Shown here piece by piece: positions 32,783 through 41,550 of a stretch of DNA of 64,000 bases. Within the stretch, counting starts at the first letter, position 1. Every line of letters begins with the position of its first letter. The translations under genes were made by a program, and so were the position numbers. Below the pieces are notes generated by a model. The model did no database searches, was not told the DNA's origin, and worked only from the letters and a program-made list of their open reading frames with translations. The DNA is from Deltaproteobacteria bacterium (GTDB lineage Bacteria; Desulfobacterota; Desulfomonilia; Desulfomonilales; Desulfomonilaceae), in NCBI GenBank assembly GCA_016875095.1, contig VGSG01000005.1:1-64000 (forward strand), given 5' to 3'.

Positions 32783-32811
32783 GTTGTAGAAAAAAAAATT
32801 CCTTTTGTCAA
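32783..32811 (-). promoter_or_regulatory. Sigma-70 promoter for the beta-barrel gene
   Basis: Read on the minus strand: TTGACA (32811-32806), a 17-base A/T-rich spacer, then TACAAC (32788-32783). This predicts a leader of about 85 bases before the ATG at 32689. Confidence 0.75.
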
Positions 32812-33173
32812 GCGGTAAATGGGAACGCAACCGGTCTTACGGGCGCCCCTTATCGAGTCCAGATGTTACACATATAACCCTTACATTTCCCGCGAGAATT
32901 ATGTTTATCGTTTGTAATTCTTGTTATTTTCCGGAAATATCCAAAGCCGGCATGGGCAGACCCAAGACGGGCGGTCCAGTCCATCGGAATCCAAAACGCG
33001 CCGTGGGTTCAGCACCCCTCCCCCCTGGGGAAAGGAAACAGGGGGTACTTCTCTTCAGTGTTCAAAGGGCTTATTTCGAGGAGAACCGTCTCTATGAAGA
33101 CCCAACCGCGGGCTTATTTCGTATGCTTTCGCGGCGGCTGTCATAAGCCTTGGCTACCCGTTCGATCTGACGG
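32812..33173. other. Intergenic region, no supported gene
   Basis: A plus-strand ATG at 33094 (MKTQPRAYFVC) follows GAGGAG at a long spacing, but its frame runs antisense into the 3' end of the neighbouring secreted-protein gene and is not accepted. The rest holds AT-rich sequence without other recognisable signals. Confidence 0.4.
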
Positions 33174-33605
33174 TCACTTTACTGCGGACCACAACTGGTC
33201 CCGGCCGTTCTTGCCTCCGCTCCTGGTGACCATGTACCCGTCCCGTATGCCGTACACGAAGTGCTGAACGGAGGAGCCGTTGGGGAATGTAATGATAATG
33301 CTGCGGCTCTGGCTTTGAAAGTCCCAGAGACCATCGGAGCCGGTGGGGTGGTCCTCATTGAAAATGCGGCAGGTTCCGTCCTTCCTCAACGTCATGAGCG
33401 TTCGCTGAGTCCCGTTTGCCGCGGAGCGGGTCCCCTCTGCAAGCGGATTTTCTTCCGGCAGGGCCTCCCACGTCCCAATGAGGAGCTGCCCCGCGATCTC
33501 AGGCTGATAGATCTGTTCCGGCGTTATGCCTACGCCGGGCCGGCAGATCTGGGGGAGGCCCACAAGAAAAAGGGCAACAAGGCAGAATAATTTTGTGGCG
33601 GCCAT
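33174..33605 (-). CDS. Secreted lipocalin-like hypothetical protein
   Basis: A 143-residue protein with a signal peptide (MAATKLFCLVALFLVGLPQI). The mature part has a short beta-sheet pattern: LLIGTWEAL, RTLMTLRKDGTCRIFNE, GLWDFQSQSRSIIITFPNGSS (written here in two parts: GLWDFQSQSR, and IIITFPNGSS), and YMVTRSGGK. The GTWE start and repeated short strands resemble lipocalin-like domains found in many secreted hypothetical proteins; a small-ligand role is possible but unproved. It lacks the lipobox of lipoproteins. No operon partner is evident. Confidence 0.65.
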   Translation of the reverse strand: MAATKLFCLVALFLVGLPQICRPGVGITPEQIYQPEIAGQLLIGTWEALPEENPLAEGTRSAANGTQRTLMTLRKDGTCRIFNEDHPTGSDGLWDFQSQSRSIIITFPNGSSVQHFVYGIRDGYMVTRSGGKNGRDQLWSAVK

Positions 33606-33922
33606 CTCAATTAGTATCCGATGGGCGCGGTGTGCGCAGTAGAGTTGGAGTCATCTTTTCGCGTTGCGTCGGATAAGTCAATGGCTCTACCGGGTGGACT
33701 TCCCGTGATAAACAACGTTAATTATGTCAATATCATAATACTTGTCATTTATTGCATTTATGGCAAGTCAAATATAACACCTGAAGATCAAATATTTTAC
33801 TTGACAGGCATATAGCCCCATGTTACCTCCCGCTGCCAGGACAGCATCGGGAACGGGCCTCAAGCGGTTATTGAGGCAGTACAGCACTGTTGTCCCTAGA
33901 TTCGCCTTGATCAAAGGAGGAT
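33606..33922. other. AT-rich upstream region of the Pro/Tyr-rich secreted protein
   Basis: The stretch 33715-33810 is unusually AT-rich for the window. A TTGACA hexamer lies at 33801-33806, with a poor -10 candidate (TTACCT) 16 bases further on. It probably contains the promoter for the gene at 33923. No gene is seen. Confidence 0.4.
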
Positions 33923-34390
33923 ATGATGTTGAAAAAAGGTATTTGTCTTCTCGCAGGACTGGTGCTGCTAGCCTCTGCTTCCATCGCGCTGGCCGGTGGG
34001 CCGCCACCTCAAGCTCCCCAGCCTTATACCTATGGCAAGCCCTGTGGGCCGGCCCCTGTGCCCGGCCAGGATCCTTGCGCTTACTGGGGCGACGCGCCTT
34101 TCCCAGGAATTTGCGGCGGTGTGGTTGGTCTCCCCTTCCTTGTCGTCGGCAGCCTGCTGGGAGGGAACCCTGCCGGTCCATGCGGGCCCCCGCCCACTCC
34201 TGCGAACTACTGCGCGCCTCCGGCGCCCTATCCGGCCGCTAAACCCTACTATTATCCGCCACCACCGCCGAGACCGTACTACTATGGCCCTGGCTATTCG
34301 TCACTGGGCCTCTTTGACACTATCCCGGGCATGGAGATAGCGTCAGGCATCATCGGAAGCGTCACCGGTTCGGCAGGTCTCTTGTACTGA
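33923..34390 (+). CDS. Secreted Pro/Tyr/Gly-rich protein
   Basis: A 155-residue protein with a signal peptide (KKGICLLAGLVLLASASIALA). The mature part is low-complexity: GPPPQAPQPYTYG, PCGPAPVPG, PPTPANYCAPPAPYP, then KPYYYPPPPPRPYYYGPGY, with a central hydrophobic segment (GGVVGLPFLVVGSLLGG) and a glycine-rich end. Such proteins are common in the envelopes of delta-proteobacteria, and their functions are unknown. Two ATGs (33923 and 33926) follow AAAGGAGG, and either may be used. A rho-independent terminator lies 100 bp downstream. Confidence 0.75.
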   Translation: MMLKKGICLLAGLVLLASASIALAGGPPPQAPQPYTYGKPCGPAPVPGQDPCAYWGDAPFPGICGGVVGLPFLVVGSLLGGNPAGPCGPPPTPANYCAPPAPYPAAKPYYYPPPPPRPYYYGPGYSSLGLFDTIPGMEIASGIIGSVTGSAGLLY

Positions 34391-34490
34391 CGATCCGCCC
34401 CACTTCGCACTCATTACGGACGAACCTTCGGGTCTCCCGATGGTCCGCCCCAACGGAATACATAGTGTGCAGCACTCCTCCGTCAATCCA

Positions 34491-34518
34491 TCGGGGACTC
34501 AGTCCCCGACATTTTTTT
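34491..34518 (+). terminator. Rho-independent terminator
   Basis: Stem TCGGGGA/TCCCCGA around loop CTCAG, then CA and seven T residues (34512-34518). It ends the transcript of the Pro/Tyr-rich secreted protein and lies ahead of recD2. Confidence 0.85.
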
Positions 34519-34649
34519 CTGGGGCTCGTTCCCGGTCCTGCTCGAACGAACTTTCCCTCTTGGGTTTCCAGGCTTTGAACCATTCACTCGCCGGTATAAA
34601 ATGGACCGCGGCGTATGACTTCATTTTTCACGGGACGCCCTGCGTGCGC

Positions 34650-36827
34650 ATGGAGACCAATATCACCAAGAACAAGGACGAACGCTCGGAGGTCGTTGAA
34701 GGGGTGCTCGACCGCCTCGTATTCACGTCGCCTGACACGGACTTCATCGTGGCCAGGCTTTCGGTTCGGGGGCGTCGAGACCCTGTGACCATCGTGGGGA
34801 TTTTGCCCGGTCCGCACCCCGGCGAGACTCTTGTGCTGCACGGGAACTGGGAGTTTGATCGGCGTTTTGGCGAACAGTTTCGCTTCGAGAGGGCCGAGAC
34901 CAGAGAGCCTTCTACGGTGAAAGGTATTGAAAAATATCTCGCGTCCAGCTTCGTCAAAGGAATCGGACCGGAGATGGCTCGACGTATTACCGGCAAATTC
35001 GGGGTGAAGACCCTGGACATCATAGAGCATAATCCCGGTCTTCTCCTGGAAGTCCCCGGCATCGGCAAAGAGCGCGCGCAGCGCATTTCTCAAGCCTTCG
35101 CGGACCAAAAGCATATCCGAAACGTGATGCTGTTCCTTCAAACCCACGGCGTCTCCCCGGCTTACGCGGTCAAGATCTTCAAGAAGTACGGCCAGGCTTC
35201 CATAGACGTGGTTTCCCGCAATCCGTACCGCTTGGCCACGGAGATCAGAGGAGTGGGATTTCGATCTGCGGACAAGATCGCGGGGAGTCTGGGCATAGAT
35301 ATGAGATCCCCTCTGCGAGCCGAAGCAGGGATACTCTATGCCTTGGACACGCTCCAGGCAGAGGGGCACGTGTGCTACCCGAAGGCGGAGCTGGTGGGGA
35401 AGGCTCGAGAGCTGCTCGGCATCGATGCGCGCACGTTGGAGCGAGCGCTCCATGAGCTTCAGGCGCGAAGAGAAATAGTGATAGAAGAAGATCGCGTCTA
35501 TTTAGCCGTCATGGCTGCTATGGAAAATTCCGTCGCGTCCAAGCTGGCGCATCTCATGAGTTCACCTCGATTCTTGCCCTCGATCCGGAAAGACGCCGCC
35601 TTGGCCTGGATTGAGAATCGGAGCGGGATTCGCCTTTCGCCTGCTCAACGGGAAGCGGTGATGGCCGCGTTGGATCACAAAGTGCTCATTATCACCGGGG
35701 GGCCGGGCACCGGCAAGACCACGCTCCTAAAGGCCTTGATTCAGATACTGGAAGCCAAACAACTCCGTGTGCTGCTCGCCGCGCCCACGGGTCGAGCTGC
35801 CAAGCGTCTCTCAGAGGCCACAGGCCGGGAAGCGAAAACAGTGCATCGTCTGCTCGAGTATTCTCCGACGGAAGGCGGGTTTCTCCGTGGGCCGGCCCGG
35901 TCCTTGGACGCGGAATTCATTATCGTCGATGAAGTCTCCATGGTGGATATCTCTCTGATGCACCACCTCCTCTCCGCCATAAACCCGCAGAGCGCCCTGC
36001 TTCTCGTGGGCGATGCGGATCAGTTGCCTTCCGTCGGCCCCGGAGACGTCCTTGGAGACCTGGTGAAATCAGGCAAGGTACCTGTCGTTCGCCTTCACCA
36101 GGTCTTCAGACAGGCGCGCAGCAGTCTCATTGTCACCAACGCCCATCTGGTGAATGAAGGAGAGCTCCCGGTCAGCGCTCGGGAAGGGACGGAGCTGTCT
36201 GACTTCTACCTCATCGAGAAGACCGACCCGGAGGAATCACTCCGGCTGATCAAGGAAATGGTCACGCGCCGCATTCCCGATAGGTTCGACCTCAACCCGG
36301 TGGAGGACATCCAGGTTCTGAGCCCCATGCACAAAGGATTGCTGGGAACGGAGAATTTGAACCGGGAATTGAGAGATATTCTCAATGCGGAGGGCGCGGC
36401 GATCAGAGGGGATCGGTTCCGTGTCGGCGACCGAGTTATGCAAACGAGAAACAACTACGATAAGGAGGTCTTTAACGGAGACGTGGGCCGGATAATCTCG
36501 TACGATCCGGAATGGCTGGAAGCTGTGGTGGAGTTTGACTCCCGCCAAGTGCGTTACCACATTTCCGAAATGGACGAATTGATATTGGCGTACGCGGTCA
36601 CCATTCACAAAGCCCAGGGAAGCGAGTATCCCGCTGTGGTGCTGCCGCTGTCGACTCAGCACTACATACTGCTCCGAAGGAACCTCCTGTACACGGCAAT
36701 GACTCGCGGCAAGAAGCTGGTGATCGTCATATGCGAACCGAGAGCGCTTCAGATGGCGGTCGAAAACAGGGTTTCGGAGTCCAGACATACCCACTTGGCT
36801 GGGAAAATCGGCTACGATAGCCATTGA
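34650..36827 (+). CDS. recD2: ATP-dependent helicase of the RecD2 family
   Basis: A 725-residue SF1B 5'-3' DNA helicase. The N-terminal ~200 residues hold an OB-like and tandem helix-hairpin-helix region (FVKGIGPEMARRI, LLEVPGIGKERAQRI, IRGVGFRSADKIAG), which marks RecD2 rather than RecBCD RecD. Motor motifs: Walker A TGGPGTGKTTLLKAL, LAAPTGRAAKRLSE, Walker B IIVDEVSMVD, LLVGDADQLPSVGPG, and C-terminal AYAVTIHKAQGSEYPAVV. It acts in replication-fork and DNA repair contexts in bacteria lacking RecBCD. The ATG at 34650 gives the usual length; upstream extensions run into a terminator and are rejected. Confidence 0.94.
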   Translation: METNITKNKDERSEVVEGVLDRLVFTSPDTDFIVARLSVRGRRDPVTIVGILPGPHPGETLVLHGNWEFDRRFGEQFRFERAETREPSTVKGIEKYLASSFVKGIGPEMARRITGKFGVKTLDIIEHNPGLLLEVPGIGKERAQRISQAFADQKHIRNVMLFLQTHGVSPAYAVKIFKKYGQASIDVVSRNPYRLATEIRGVGFRSADKIAGSLGIDMRSPLRAEAGILYALDTLQAEGHVCYPKAELVGKARELLGIDARTLERALHELQARREIVIEEDRVYLAVMAAMENSVASKLAHLMSSPRFLPSIRKDAALAWIENRSGIRLSPAQREAVMAALDHKVLIITGGPGTGKTTLLKALIQILEAKQLRVLLAAPTGRAAKRLSEATGREAKTVHRLLEYSPTEGGFLRGPARSLDAEFIIVDEVSMVDISLMHHLLSAINPQSALLLVGDADQLPSVGPGDVLGDLVKSGKVPVVRLHQVFRQARSSLIVTNAHLVNEGELPVSAREGTELSDFYLIEKTDPEESLRLIKEMVTRRIPDRFDLNPVEDIQVLSPMHKGLLGTENLNRELRDILNAEGAAIRGDRFRVGDRVMQTRNNYDKEVFNGDVGRIISYDPEWLEAVVEFDSRQVRYHISEMDELILAYAVTIHKAQGSEYPAVVLPLSTQHYILLRRNLLYTAMTRGKKLVIVICEPRALQMAVENRVSESRHTHLAGKIGYDSH

Positions 36828-36892
36828 ATAACGACCTCTGGAATGAGGCGCGATTATTGCGCCCATGCGCCAGAAGCAAGGAGGGGAGCATC

Positions 36893-37243
36893 ATGGCACA
36901 CAACGGCCACATCGCTGTGTACGCAGCGGGGACGAAAGATCCCTTCGTCGTGATTTACCTCCACGACAACGCGCACGCCCATACTTTGTTGCCCATCCTG
37001 AAAGCGTTTCTGGACTCGTTCGGGCAGGCGAGGGGTTCGCTGGAAGATGTTGAGTGCCTCACCGCGTGGCTGGTCAACCATCTCGTCGAAAAGACGCGGC
37101 CCCGGAAGTTCATGGATGTCGCCATCTGCCGTTTTGCTCATCCCGCAGTGGATTTCCATTACGCGATCAAACTCGACGAACGAGGCGGATGCACCCTCGA
37201 GTATAGGGAAAGCCGTTCCTTTGAGATCAATCCTTCGTTGTAA
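36893..37243 (+). CDS. Hypothetical cytoplasmic protein, 116 residues
   Basis: Begins MAHNGHIAVYAAG after AAGGAGGGG. A compact alpha/beta protein without a signal peptide or cysteine cluster: strands IAVYAAG and FVVIYLHDNAH, a helix (LLPILKAFLDSFGQ), then CLTAWLVNHLVEK and VDFHYAIKLDER. I do not recognise a family. It follows recD2 by 65 bp, so it may be on the same transcript, and is followed at 14 bp by a secreted protein gene. Confidence 0.6.
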   Translation: MAHNGHIAVYAAGTKDPFVVIYLHDNAHAHTLLPILKAFLDSFGQARGSLEDVECLTAWLVNHLVEKTRPRKFMDVAICRFAHPAVDFHYAIKLDERGGCTLEYRESRSFEINPSL

Positions 37244-37257
37244 TCAGGGAATAGATT

Positions 37258-37494
37258 ATGAAAGAGCTTCTCTTTGCCTCAGCGCTCCTCGTGAGTCTCC
37301 CTTCGATTCTCTTCGCGGAGCAGATCATTCGTGATCAGACCGGGCGCATTATCGAAAGAAGGGACACGGTGGGGGGGGTTACCAGGATCTACACGCCCGA
37401 CAAACAGTTGCGAGGGACTGCGGTGCGACGAGGACAAAACGCGATCATCCGTGACAAAGACGGCGTGTTCTTGAGGATCGAGCAGGCCCGATAG
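37258..37494 (+). CDS. Small secreted protein, 78 residues
   Basis: Has a signal peptide (MKELLFASALLVSLPSILFA) and a mature part of about 58 residues with repeated short polar strands of the form IIRDQTGRIIERRDTVGG, TRIYTPDKQL, AIIRDKDGVFLRIEQ. This pattern of x-D-x-x-G turns resembles short beta-hairpin repeats seen in other small secreted proteins. It has no Cys and no anchor motif. It lies 14 bp behind the preceding hypothetical gene and is probably co-transcribed with it. The function is unknown. Confidence 0.65.
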   Translation: MKELLFASALLVSLPSILFAEQIIRDQTGRIIERRDTVGGVTRIYTPDKQLRGTAVRRGQNAIIRDKDGVFLRIEQAR

Positions 37495-37999
37495 GTCAGC
37501 CTCGTCGGGCGCCCGTGGATTCCCTTCTCCGGCGGTAAGCTCTTCCGGACACCAAGTTCAGGGATGTCCGCGGTCGATTGTGGAACTTCCCTGAATCCGG
37601 CGTGTCATTATTAAGCAACCTACCTATCGCGATGGGCTCACAATTTAGAGTGATCCCTTCGCCTATCCTCATAATCAAGAAGCCGTCGCTTGATAGTTTG
37701 TAAAATGGCTGTCACAATTCTTGGCCTATTGAATAGCTCGCGCGTGAAGGAAATCGGTAGGGGCCGGCGCCTACCAATTTCCAAGCTGTGATCGGACATC
37801 ATTCTTGACACTTGCTCTACACCAATTCGCGTTCAACTGGGAGATATGGTGGCATGAATATTGCTGCCTTCGTAGCGCATTGGCAACCGATGTCCTGGAG
37901 CCCGCGCACACACGCAGGTCGAGGTTCCACCGGACCACGTCTATCATGAGCAGCGCATCGGCGCCGGGAAAGAGTCTTTCCTCTCCGATCAGGTGAACC
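37495..37999. other. Intergenic region upstream of the phosphate transporter
   Basis: Contains an 8-bp inverted repeat TTCAGGGA ... TCCCTGAA (about 37556-37598) and a long dyad listed at 37749-37782. A TTGACA is present at 37805-37810 without a good -10 partner. No gene is supported. Confidence 0.5.
37749..37782. promoter_or_regulatory. 34-bp near-perfect palindrome upstream of the phosphate transporter genes
   Basis: Arms GGAAAT-C-GGTAGG-G-GCC and GGC-G-CCTACC-A-ATTTCC pair at all but two positions. It lies 22 bp before a TTGACA hexamer and about 220 bp before the pit start. It could be an operator, a REP-like hairpin or a terminator without T-run for the upstream pair of genes; the sequence does not decide. 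Confidence 0.5.
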
Positions 38000-39031
38000 T
38001 TGGCGCAGGATCTCTTCTACCTCGCTGTCGGAACAACACTCTGCTTTGCCTTCGTGCACGGATTTCACGACGGAGGCAACGTAATCGCTACGATCATCTG
38101 TTCCCGAACCATGCGCCCGGCCAGGGCCCTCATTTTGGCTGCATTAGCGGAATTCATAGGACCGCTCGTTCTCGGAACAGCGGTTGCGCGCACTATGGCC
38201 GGTTGTATCTTGAAGCCTGACCTCATGGCGAATCTCAGCCCCGAGCAAGTCTATCTGATCGTCATCAGCGGCGTCGGCGGAGCGATTTTTTGGAAGCTTC
38301 CCACGTGGTTTATGGGATTGCCGTCGAGCGGCTCTCACGCGATCATCGGAGGTCTGGTGGGCGCGGGTCTGGCCTGCATGGGCCCCAAAGGGATCGTGCT
38401 CGACAGTATTATTCGAGGAGTTGTTCTTCCCCTGCTCTTGTCGCCTCTGCTGGGTCTCCTCGTCGCTATGTTCGTTTTTTCGTTGATAAGATCCTTGTTC
38501 GGGAGGCTTCATCGAGGCGTGGGCCACATGTTCTCCACTCTCCAGAAGCCGATCATGTTCTTCCTTGCCGCGAGTCACGGGTCCAACGACGCGCAGAAAT
38601 CCATGGGAGCGCTCGCTTTAGTTCTGGCAGCGGGGACTGCGGGGCTGGGACGGGGGGAACTCGATCTTCCCGACTGGGTCATTTGGGGATGCGCTGCGGC
38701 AATGGCCACAGGGCTCGCGGCCGGTAGCTGGCGAATCGTGAAAACCGTAGGAGTGGGAATTTGCCGCATGGAGCCTGTCCATTCATTTGCCAGTCAACTC
38801 ACGGCCATGTCCGTGATCTTGGGCGCGTCGCTTACCGGGGGCCCTGTGAGCACCGCGCAGGTGGTGGTGGCGTCAGTGATGGGCGTGGGGGCTTCTCGGC
38901 GGTTGAGCGGTGTGCGTTGGTCTGCCGCGGCCAATATCGCATATGCCTGGCTCTTGACCGCTCCTGTGTCCGCGGGCCTGGGCGCCGGGGGCTACTGGCT
39001 CCTGAGCCGGACTATTCAGCTCTTTCAGTGA
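38000..39031 (+). CDS. pit: Inorganic phosphate transporter, PiT family
   Basis: A 343-residue polytopic membrane protein with both duplicated PiT signatures: GFHDGGNVIATIICSR near the N-terminus (the family's G-x-N-D/N-x-A-N-A motif, varied to HDGGNVIAT) and ASHGSNDAQKSMGALALVL in the second half. About ten hydrophobic segments are present. It imports phosphate (or metal-phosphate) using ion gradients. The TTG start at 38000 lies after AGGTGAACC. The DUF47 gene follows by 9 bp, an arrangement well known for PiT transporters, where DUF47 proteins regulate or partner the carrier. Confidence 0.93.
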   Translation: MAQDLFYLAVGTTLCFAFVHGFHDGGNVIATIICSRTMRPARALILAALAEFIGPLVLGTAVARTMAGCILKPDLMANLSPEQVYLIVISGVGGAIFWKLPTWFMGLPSSGSHAIIGGLVGAGLACMGPKGIVLDSIIRGVVLPLLLSPLLGLLVAMFVFSLIRSLFGRLHRGVGHMFSTLQKPIMFFLAASHGSNDAQKSMGALALVLAAGTAGLGRGELDLPDWVIWGCAAAMATGLAAGSWRIVKTVGVGICRMEPVHSFASQLTAMSVILGASLTGGPVSTAQVVVASVMGVGASRRLSGVRWSAAANIAYAWLLTAPVSAGLGAGGYWLLSRTIQLFQ

Positions 39032-39040
39032 GGTCTGGCA

Positions 39041-39652
39041 ATGTCATTCTGGAAGATTTTCGGTCCAAAAAGAGGGGTGGACTTCTTTGAGCTGCTCCGG
39101 GATCAGGCTGAAGCCACCCTAAAAGGATGTCGAGAATTGACGGTCTATCTTGACGGTCAAGAGGATCCTGAAGTCATCGACCGCATTGAACAGGAGGCGG
39201 ACGACATCCGGCGGATCATCATCGACGAACTCAATCAGACCTTCATCACGCCCATCGATCGTGAAGACATCTTCGCGCTCTCCCGCGCCATCGATGACGT
39301 GTGCGATCATGCGCGCAACACGGTTAAAGAGATGGAGGCTTTCGACGTGGAGAGCGACGAATACCTCATCCGGATGGCGGAACTCCTCCAAAAAGGCTCA
39401 GGGCACTTGGTCTCGGCCATCCGACATCTCAAGAAGAATCCCAACGTCGCGGTGGAATACGCAGTCAGAGCGAAAAGAATTGAAAACAAAATGAACGACA
39501 TCTTCATAAATGCGCTGGCGCAGCTCTTTTCAGCCGGCGACGTCAAGTCGATGCTTAAATATCGGGAGATTTACCGCCACTTCAACCGAAGCGCGGACCG
39601 CGTCGACGACGCGGCTAACATCATCAGCAACATCGTCGTGAAGATGTTTTGA
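39041..39652 (+). CDS. DUF47 / PhoU-like phosphate transport partner
   Basis: A 203-residue all-helical protein with the PhoU-like DUF47 pattern: DRIEQEADDIRRIIIDELNQTFITPIDREDI (core EQEADDIRR and TPIDREDI), DDVCDHARNTVKEME, and RIENKMNDIFINALAQL. Such proteins bind metal through acidic E/D-xxx-D motifs and accompany PiT transporters, modulating their activity. It starts 9 bp behind pit, so co-translation is likely. Cytoplasmic. Nothing anomalous. Confidence 0.93.
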   Translation: MSFWKIFGPKRGVDFFELLRDQAEATLKGCRELTVYLDGQEDPEVIDRIEQEADDIRRIIIDELNQTFITPIDREDIFALSRAIDDVCDHARNTVKEMEAFDVESDEYLIRMAELLQKGSGHLVSAIRHLKKNPNVAVEYAVRAKRIENKMNDIFINALAQLFSAGDVKSMLKYREIYRHFNRSADRVDDAANIISNIVVKMF

Positions 39653-39706
39653 AAGCGGCTGCAAATTGCCTAAGATCTTCCGGAAGATTTGCCGGAAAGG
39701 CGCTGC

Positions 39707-41008
39707 TCATTGCATGAACACGCGGGGTAGCCAGAGCGATATCTCGGGGAAGAACAGAAGAATAACCAGGCATAGGGACATGCCGATTATGTACGGGTAT
39801 ATGCCGCTATAGACGGTTGAGACCGGCACCCTCGCCACTCCTGAGACCACGAACGCGTTAATTGCCATAGGGGGCAGGATCACGCCGATCATGGTCACCA
39901 CGCTCACGATCACGCCGAACCAGACCGGATCATAGCCGAGCTTTAACACAACCGGCAGAAAGATAGGGGTGGCAAGGATGAGGAACGCCAGGTCCTCAAT
40001 AAATGAGCCTCCGATAAGGTACACCGCAATAATGATAAATATGATTACGGTGCGATGAACTTCCAGGCCTTCCAGCCAGCTCGCTACCAGGTACGGAGTG
40101 CGGGTCACTGCAAAGAAATGCCCCAATATGGTCGCGCCCGCGATGAGCATCATCACCATGCAGGCAATGCGCAGCGTTTCCATGATCGCCTGCACAAAGC
40201 GCTTCAGGTTCATGTCTCTCTTGGCCAAGGTGAGCAAGAGAACAGCGAAAGTCCCAACACTCCCGGCTTCCGTCGGCGTGAAGAAACCCTGCATGAGACC
40301 GCCTACGACCAGAACAAAGATGACGATCACACCGAGGACCGGCGGCAGAGACGCAAAACGCTCTCGCCACGTGGAACGATCGCCCTTGGGCCCAAGATCG
40401 GGATTCATGCGGCACCAGCCGTAGAGCGTGACGGCAAAGGATACGGCTATCATCAACCCGGGGATTATTCCCGCGAGGAAGAGTCTCCCGATGGATGTTT
40501 CCGTGAGAATGCCGTAAACGATGAGCACCACGCTGGGCGGAATGAGAATTCCCAGAGTTCCCACCGTTGCCACGGTTCCGCAGGAGAGCCGCTTGTCATA
40601 GTGGTATCGGTCCATCTCCGGGACCGCGATGGTTGCAAAGGTCGCTGCAGTGGCCGGTGATGAGCCGCATATGGCTTTGAAGGCCGTGGCAGCGGCCACG
40701 GTTCCCATTGCGAGTCCCCCGGGAACATGTCCGAGGAACTTGTACGCAGAATCGTACAGACTGCGCGCCACCCCGCCACTCGCCCCAAGCTGCCCCATGA
40801 GGACGAACATGGGTATAACCGTGAATCCGTACGAAGAGAGCACGCTGTATATGTCCTTCGCCACAAGGTTCAGGGCTGCGTCAACGTTCACTATGACCGC
40901 GAAGCCGATAAATCCGGCAAGAGCCATGGCAAAACCGATTTCCAGCCCTAGGGCAAAAAGACCGAAGAGGAGCAGGATAACGAGTAGTCCGATAGTCCCA
41001 AAGCTCAT
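39707..41008 (-). CDS. dctM: TRAP transporter large permease subunit
   Basis: A 433-residue polytopic membrane protein of the DctM family. Recognisable blocks are GLLVILLLFGLFALGLEIGFAMALAG at the start, SGSSPATAATFATIAVPEMDRY-like ICGSSPATAAT, GTLGILIPPSVVLIVYG, FFTPTEAGSVGTFAVL and ILPPMAINAFVVSGVA. It forms the main channel for a periplasmic carboxylate together with DctQ, driven by the sodium gradient. It overlaps dctQ by 4 bp. The substrate is typically a C4-dicarboxylate or other organic acid; the exact one is not inferable. Confidence 0.95.
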   Translation of the reverse strand: MSFGTIGLLVILLLFGLFALGLEIGFAMALAGFIGFAVIVNVDAALNLVAKDIYSVLSSYGFTVIPMFVLMGQLGASGGVARSLYDSAYKFLGHVPGGLAMGTVAAATAFKAICGSSPATAATFATIAVPEMDRYHYDKRLSCGTVATVGTLGILIPPSVVLIVYGILTETSIGRLFLAGIIPGLMIAVSFAVTLYGWCRMNPDLGPKGDRSTWRERFASLPPVLGVIVIFVLVVGGLMQGFFTPTEAGSVGTFAVLLLTLAKRDMNLKRFVQAIMETLRIACMVMMLIAGATILGHFFAVTRTPYLVASWLEGLEVHRTVIIFIIIAVYLIGGSFIEDLAFLILATPIFLPVVLKLGYDPVWFGVIVSVVTMIGVILPPMAINAFVVSGVARVPVSTVYSGIYPYIIGMSLCLVILLFFPEISLWLPRVFMQ

Positions 41009-41484
41009 TCTTGCGCTCCCTTGCGCTCAACCATGTCCCAGAGAAGCACCAAGCACTCAACCAGACAGCAGGCCGCCAGACTCCACGCAATCGGGTACAG
41101 CGGCAATTGAAGGGTGAGCGTGACCTCGCCGACCTTCTTGAAGTCCTTTCCTAGGGACCAAAGGTTGCTCGCCATGATCCAGAATATGGCTATGGCAAGT
41201 AGTCTTGTCAGCGCGTAGAGGACCTTCCCCGCGACCCGAGGGAGGCGCGAGGTGACAAAATCCATCAGCACGTGCCCCCGAACGCGTGTTGTCTGAGGGA
41301 TGGCGAACGCGATGGTTATGGCCCCAAGCAGGCCGACCAGTTCATACGTTCCCATGATCGGCCTCTTGAACGTGCGTAGTATCACGTCCGCGACCGTGAG
41401 AAACATGCTCCCCGCGAGAGCGCAACCGGCAATCACATACATAAGGCGAGATACGGCGGCCAATATTGAAGAGATAGCTTTCAC
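41005..41484 (-). CDS. dctQ: TRAP transporter small permease subunit
   Basis: A 159-residue membrane protein with four hydrophobic segments (LMYVIAGCALAGSMFLTVADVILR; LVGLLGAITIAFAIPQ; VLYALTRLLAIAIFWIM; IAWSLAACCLVECLVLLWDM), the arrangement of DctQ, which pairs with DctM. The conserved VADVILRxxxRPIxGTYELV block is visible (VADVILRTFKRPIMGTYEL). Its stop overlaps the dctM start. It is preceded by dctP with a 66-bp gap, forming the P-Q-M operon. Confidence 0.93.
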   Translation of the reverse strand: MKAISSILAAVSRLMYVIAGCALAGSMFLTVADVILRTFKRPIMGTYELVGLLGAITIAFAIPQTTRVRGHVLMDFVTSRLPRVAGKVLYALTRLLAIAIFWIMASNLWSLGKDFKKVGEVTLTLQLPLYPIAWSLAACCLVECLVLLWDMVERKGAQE

Positions 41485-41550
41485 GCTTCATCAAGGGAGT
41501 CGGCGTCATCGCCTGAAAAGGGAAGACGCCGACTCGGAACGTAGGTCAGA

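Noticed and set aside
33801-33828. Promoter before the Pro/Tyr-rich secreted protein
   Set aside because: A good TTGACA exists but the only -10 candidate is poor, so it is described within the intergenic entry and not called.
34440-34649. N-terminal extension of RecD2
   Set aside because: It would begin before, and run through, a rho-independent terminator, and adds residues unlike the family; ATG 34650 gives the normal length.
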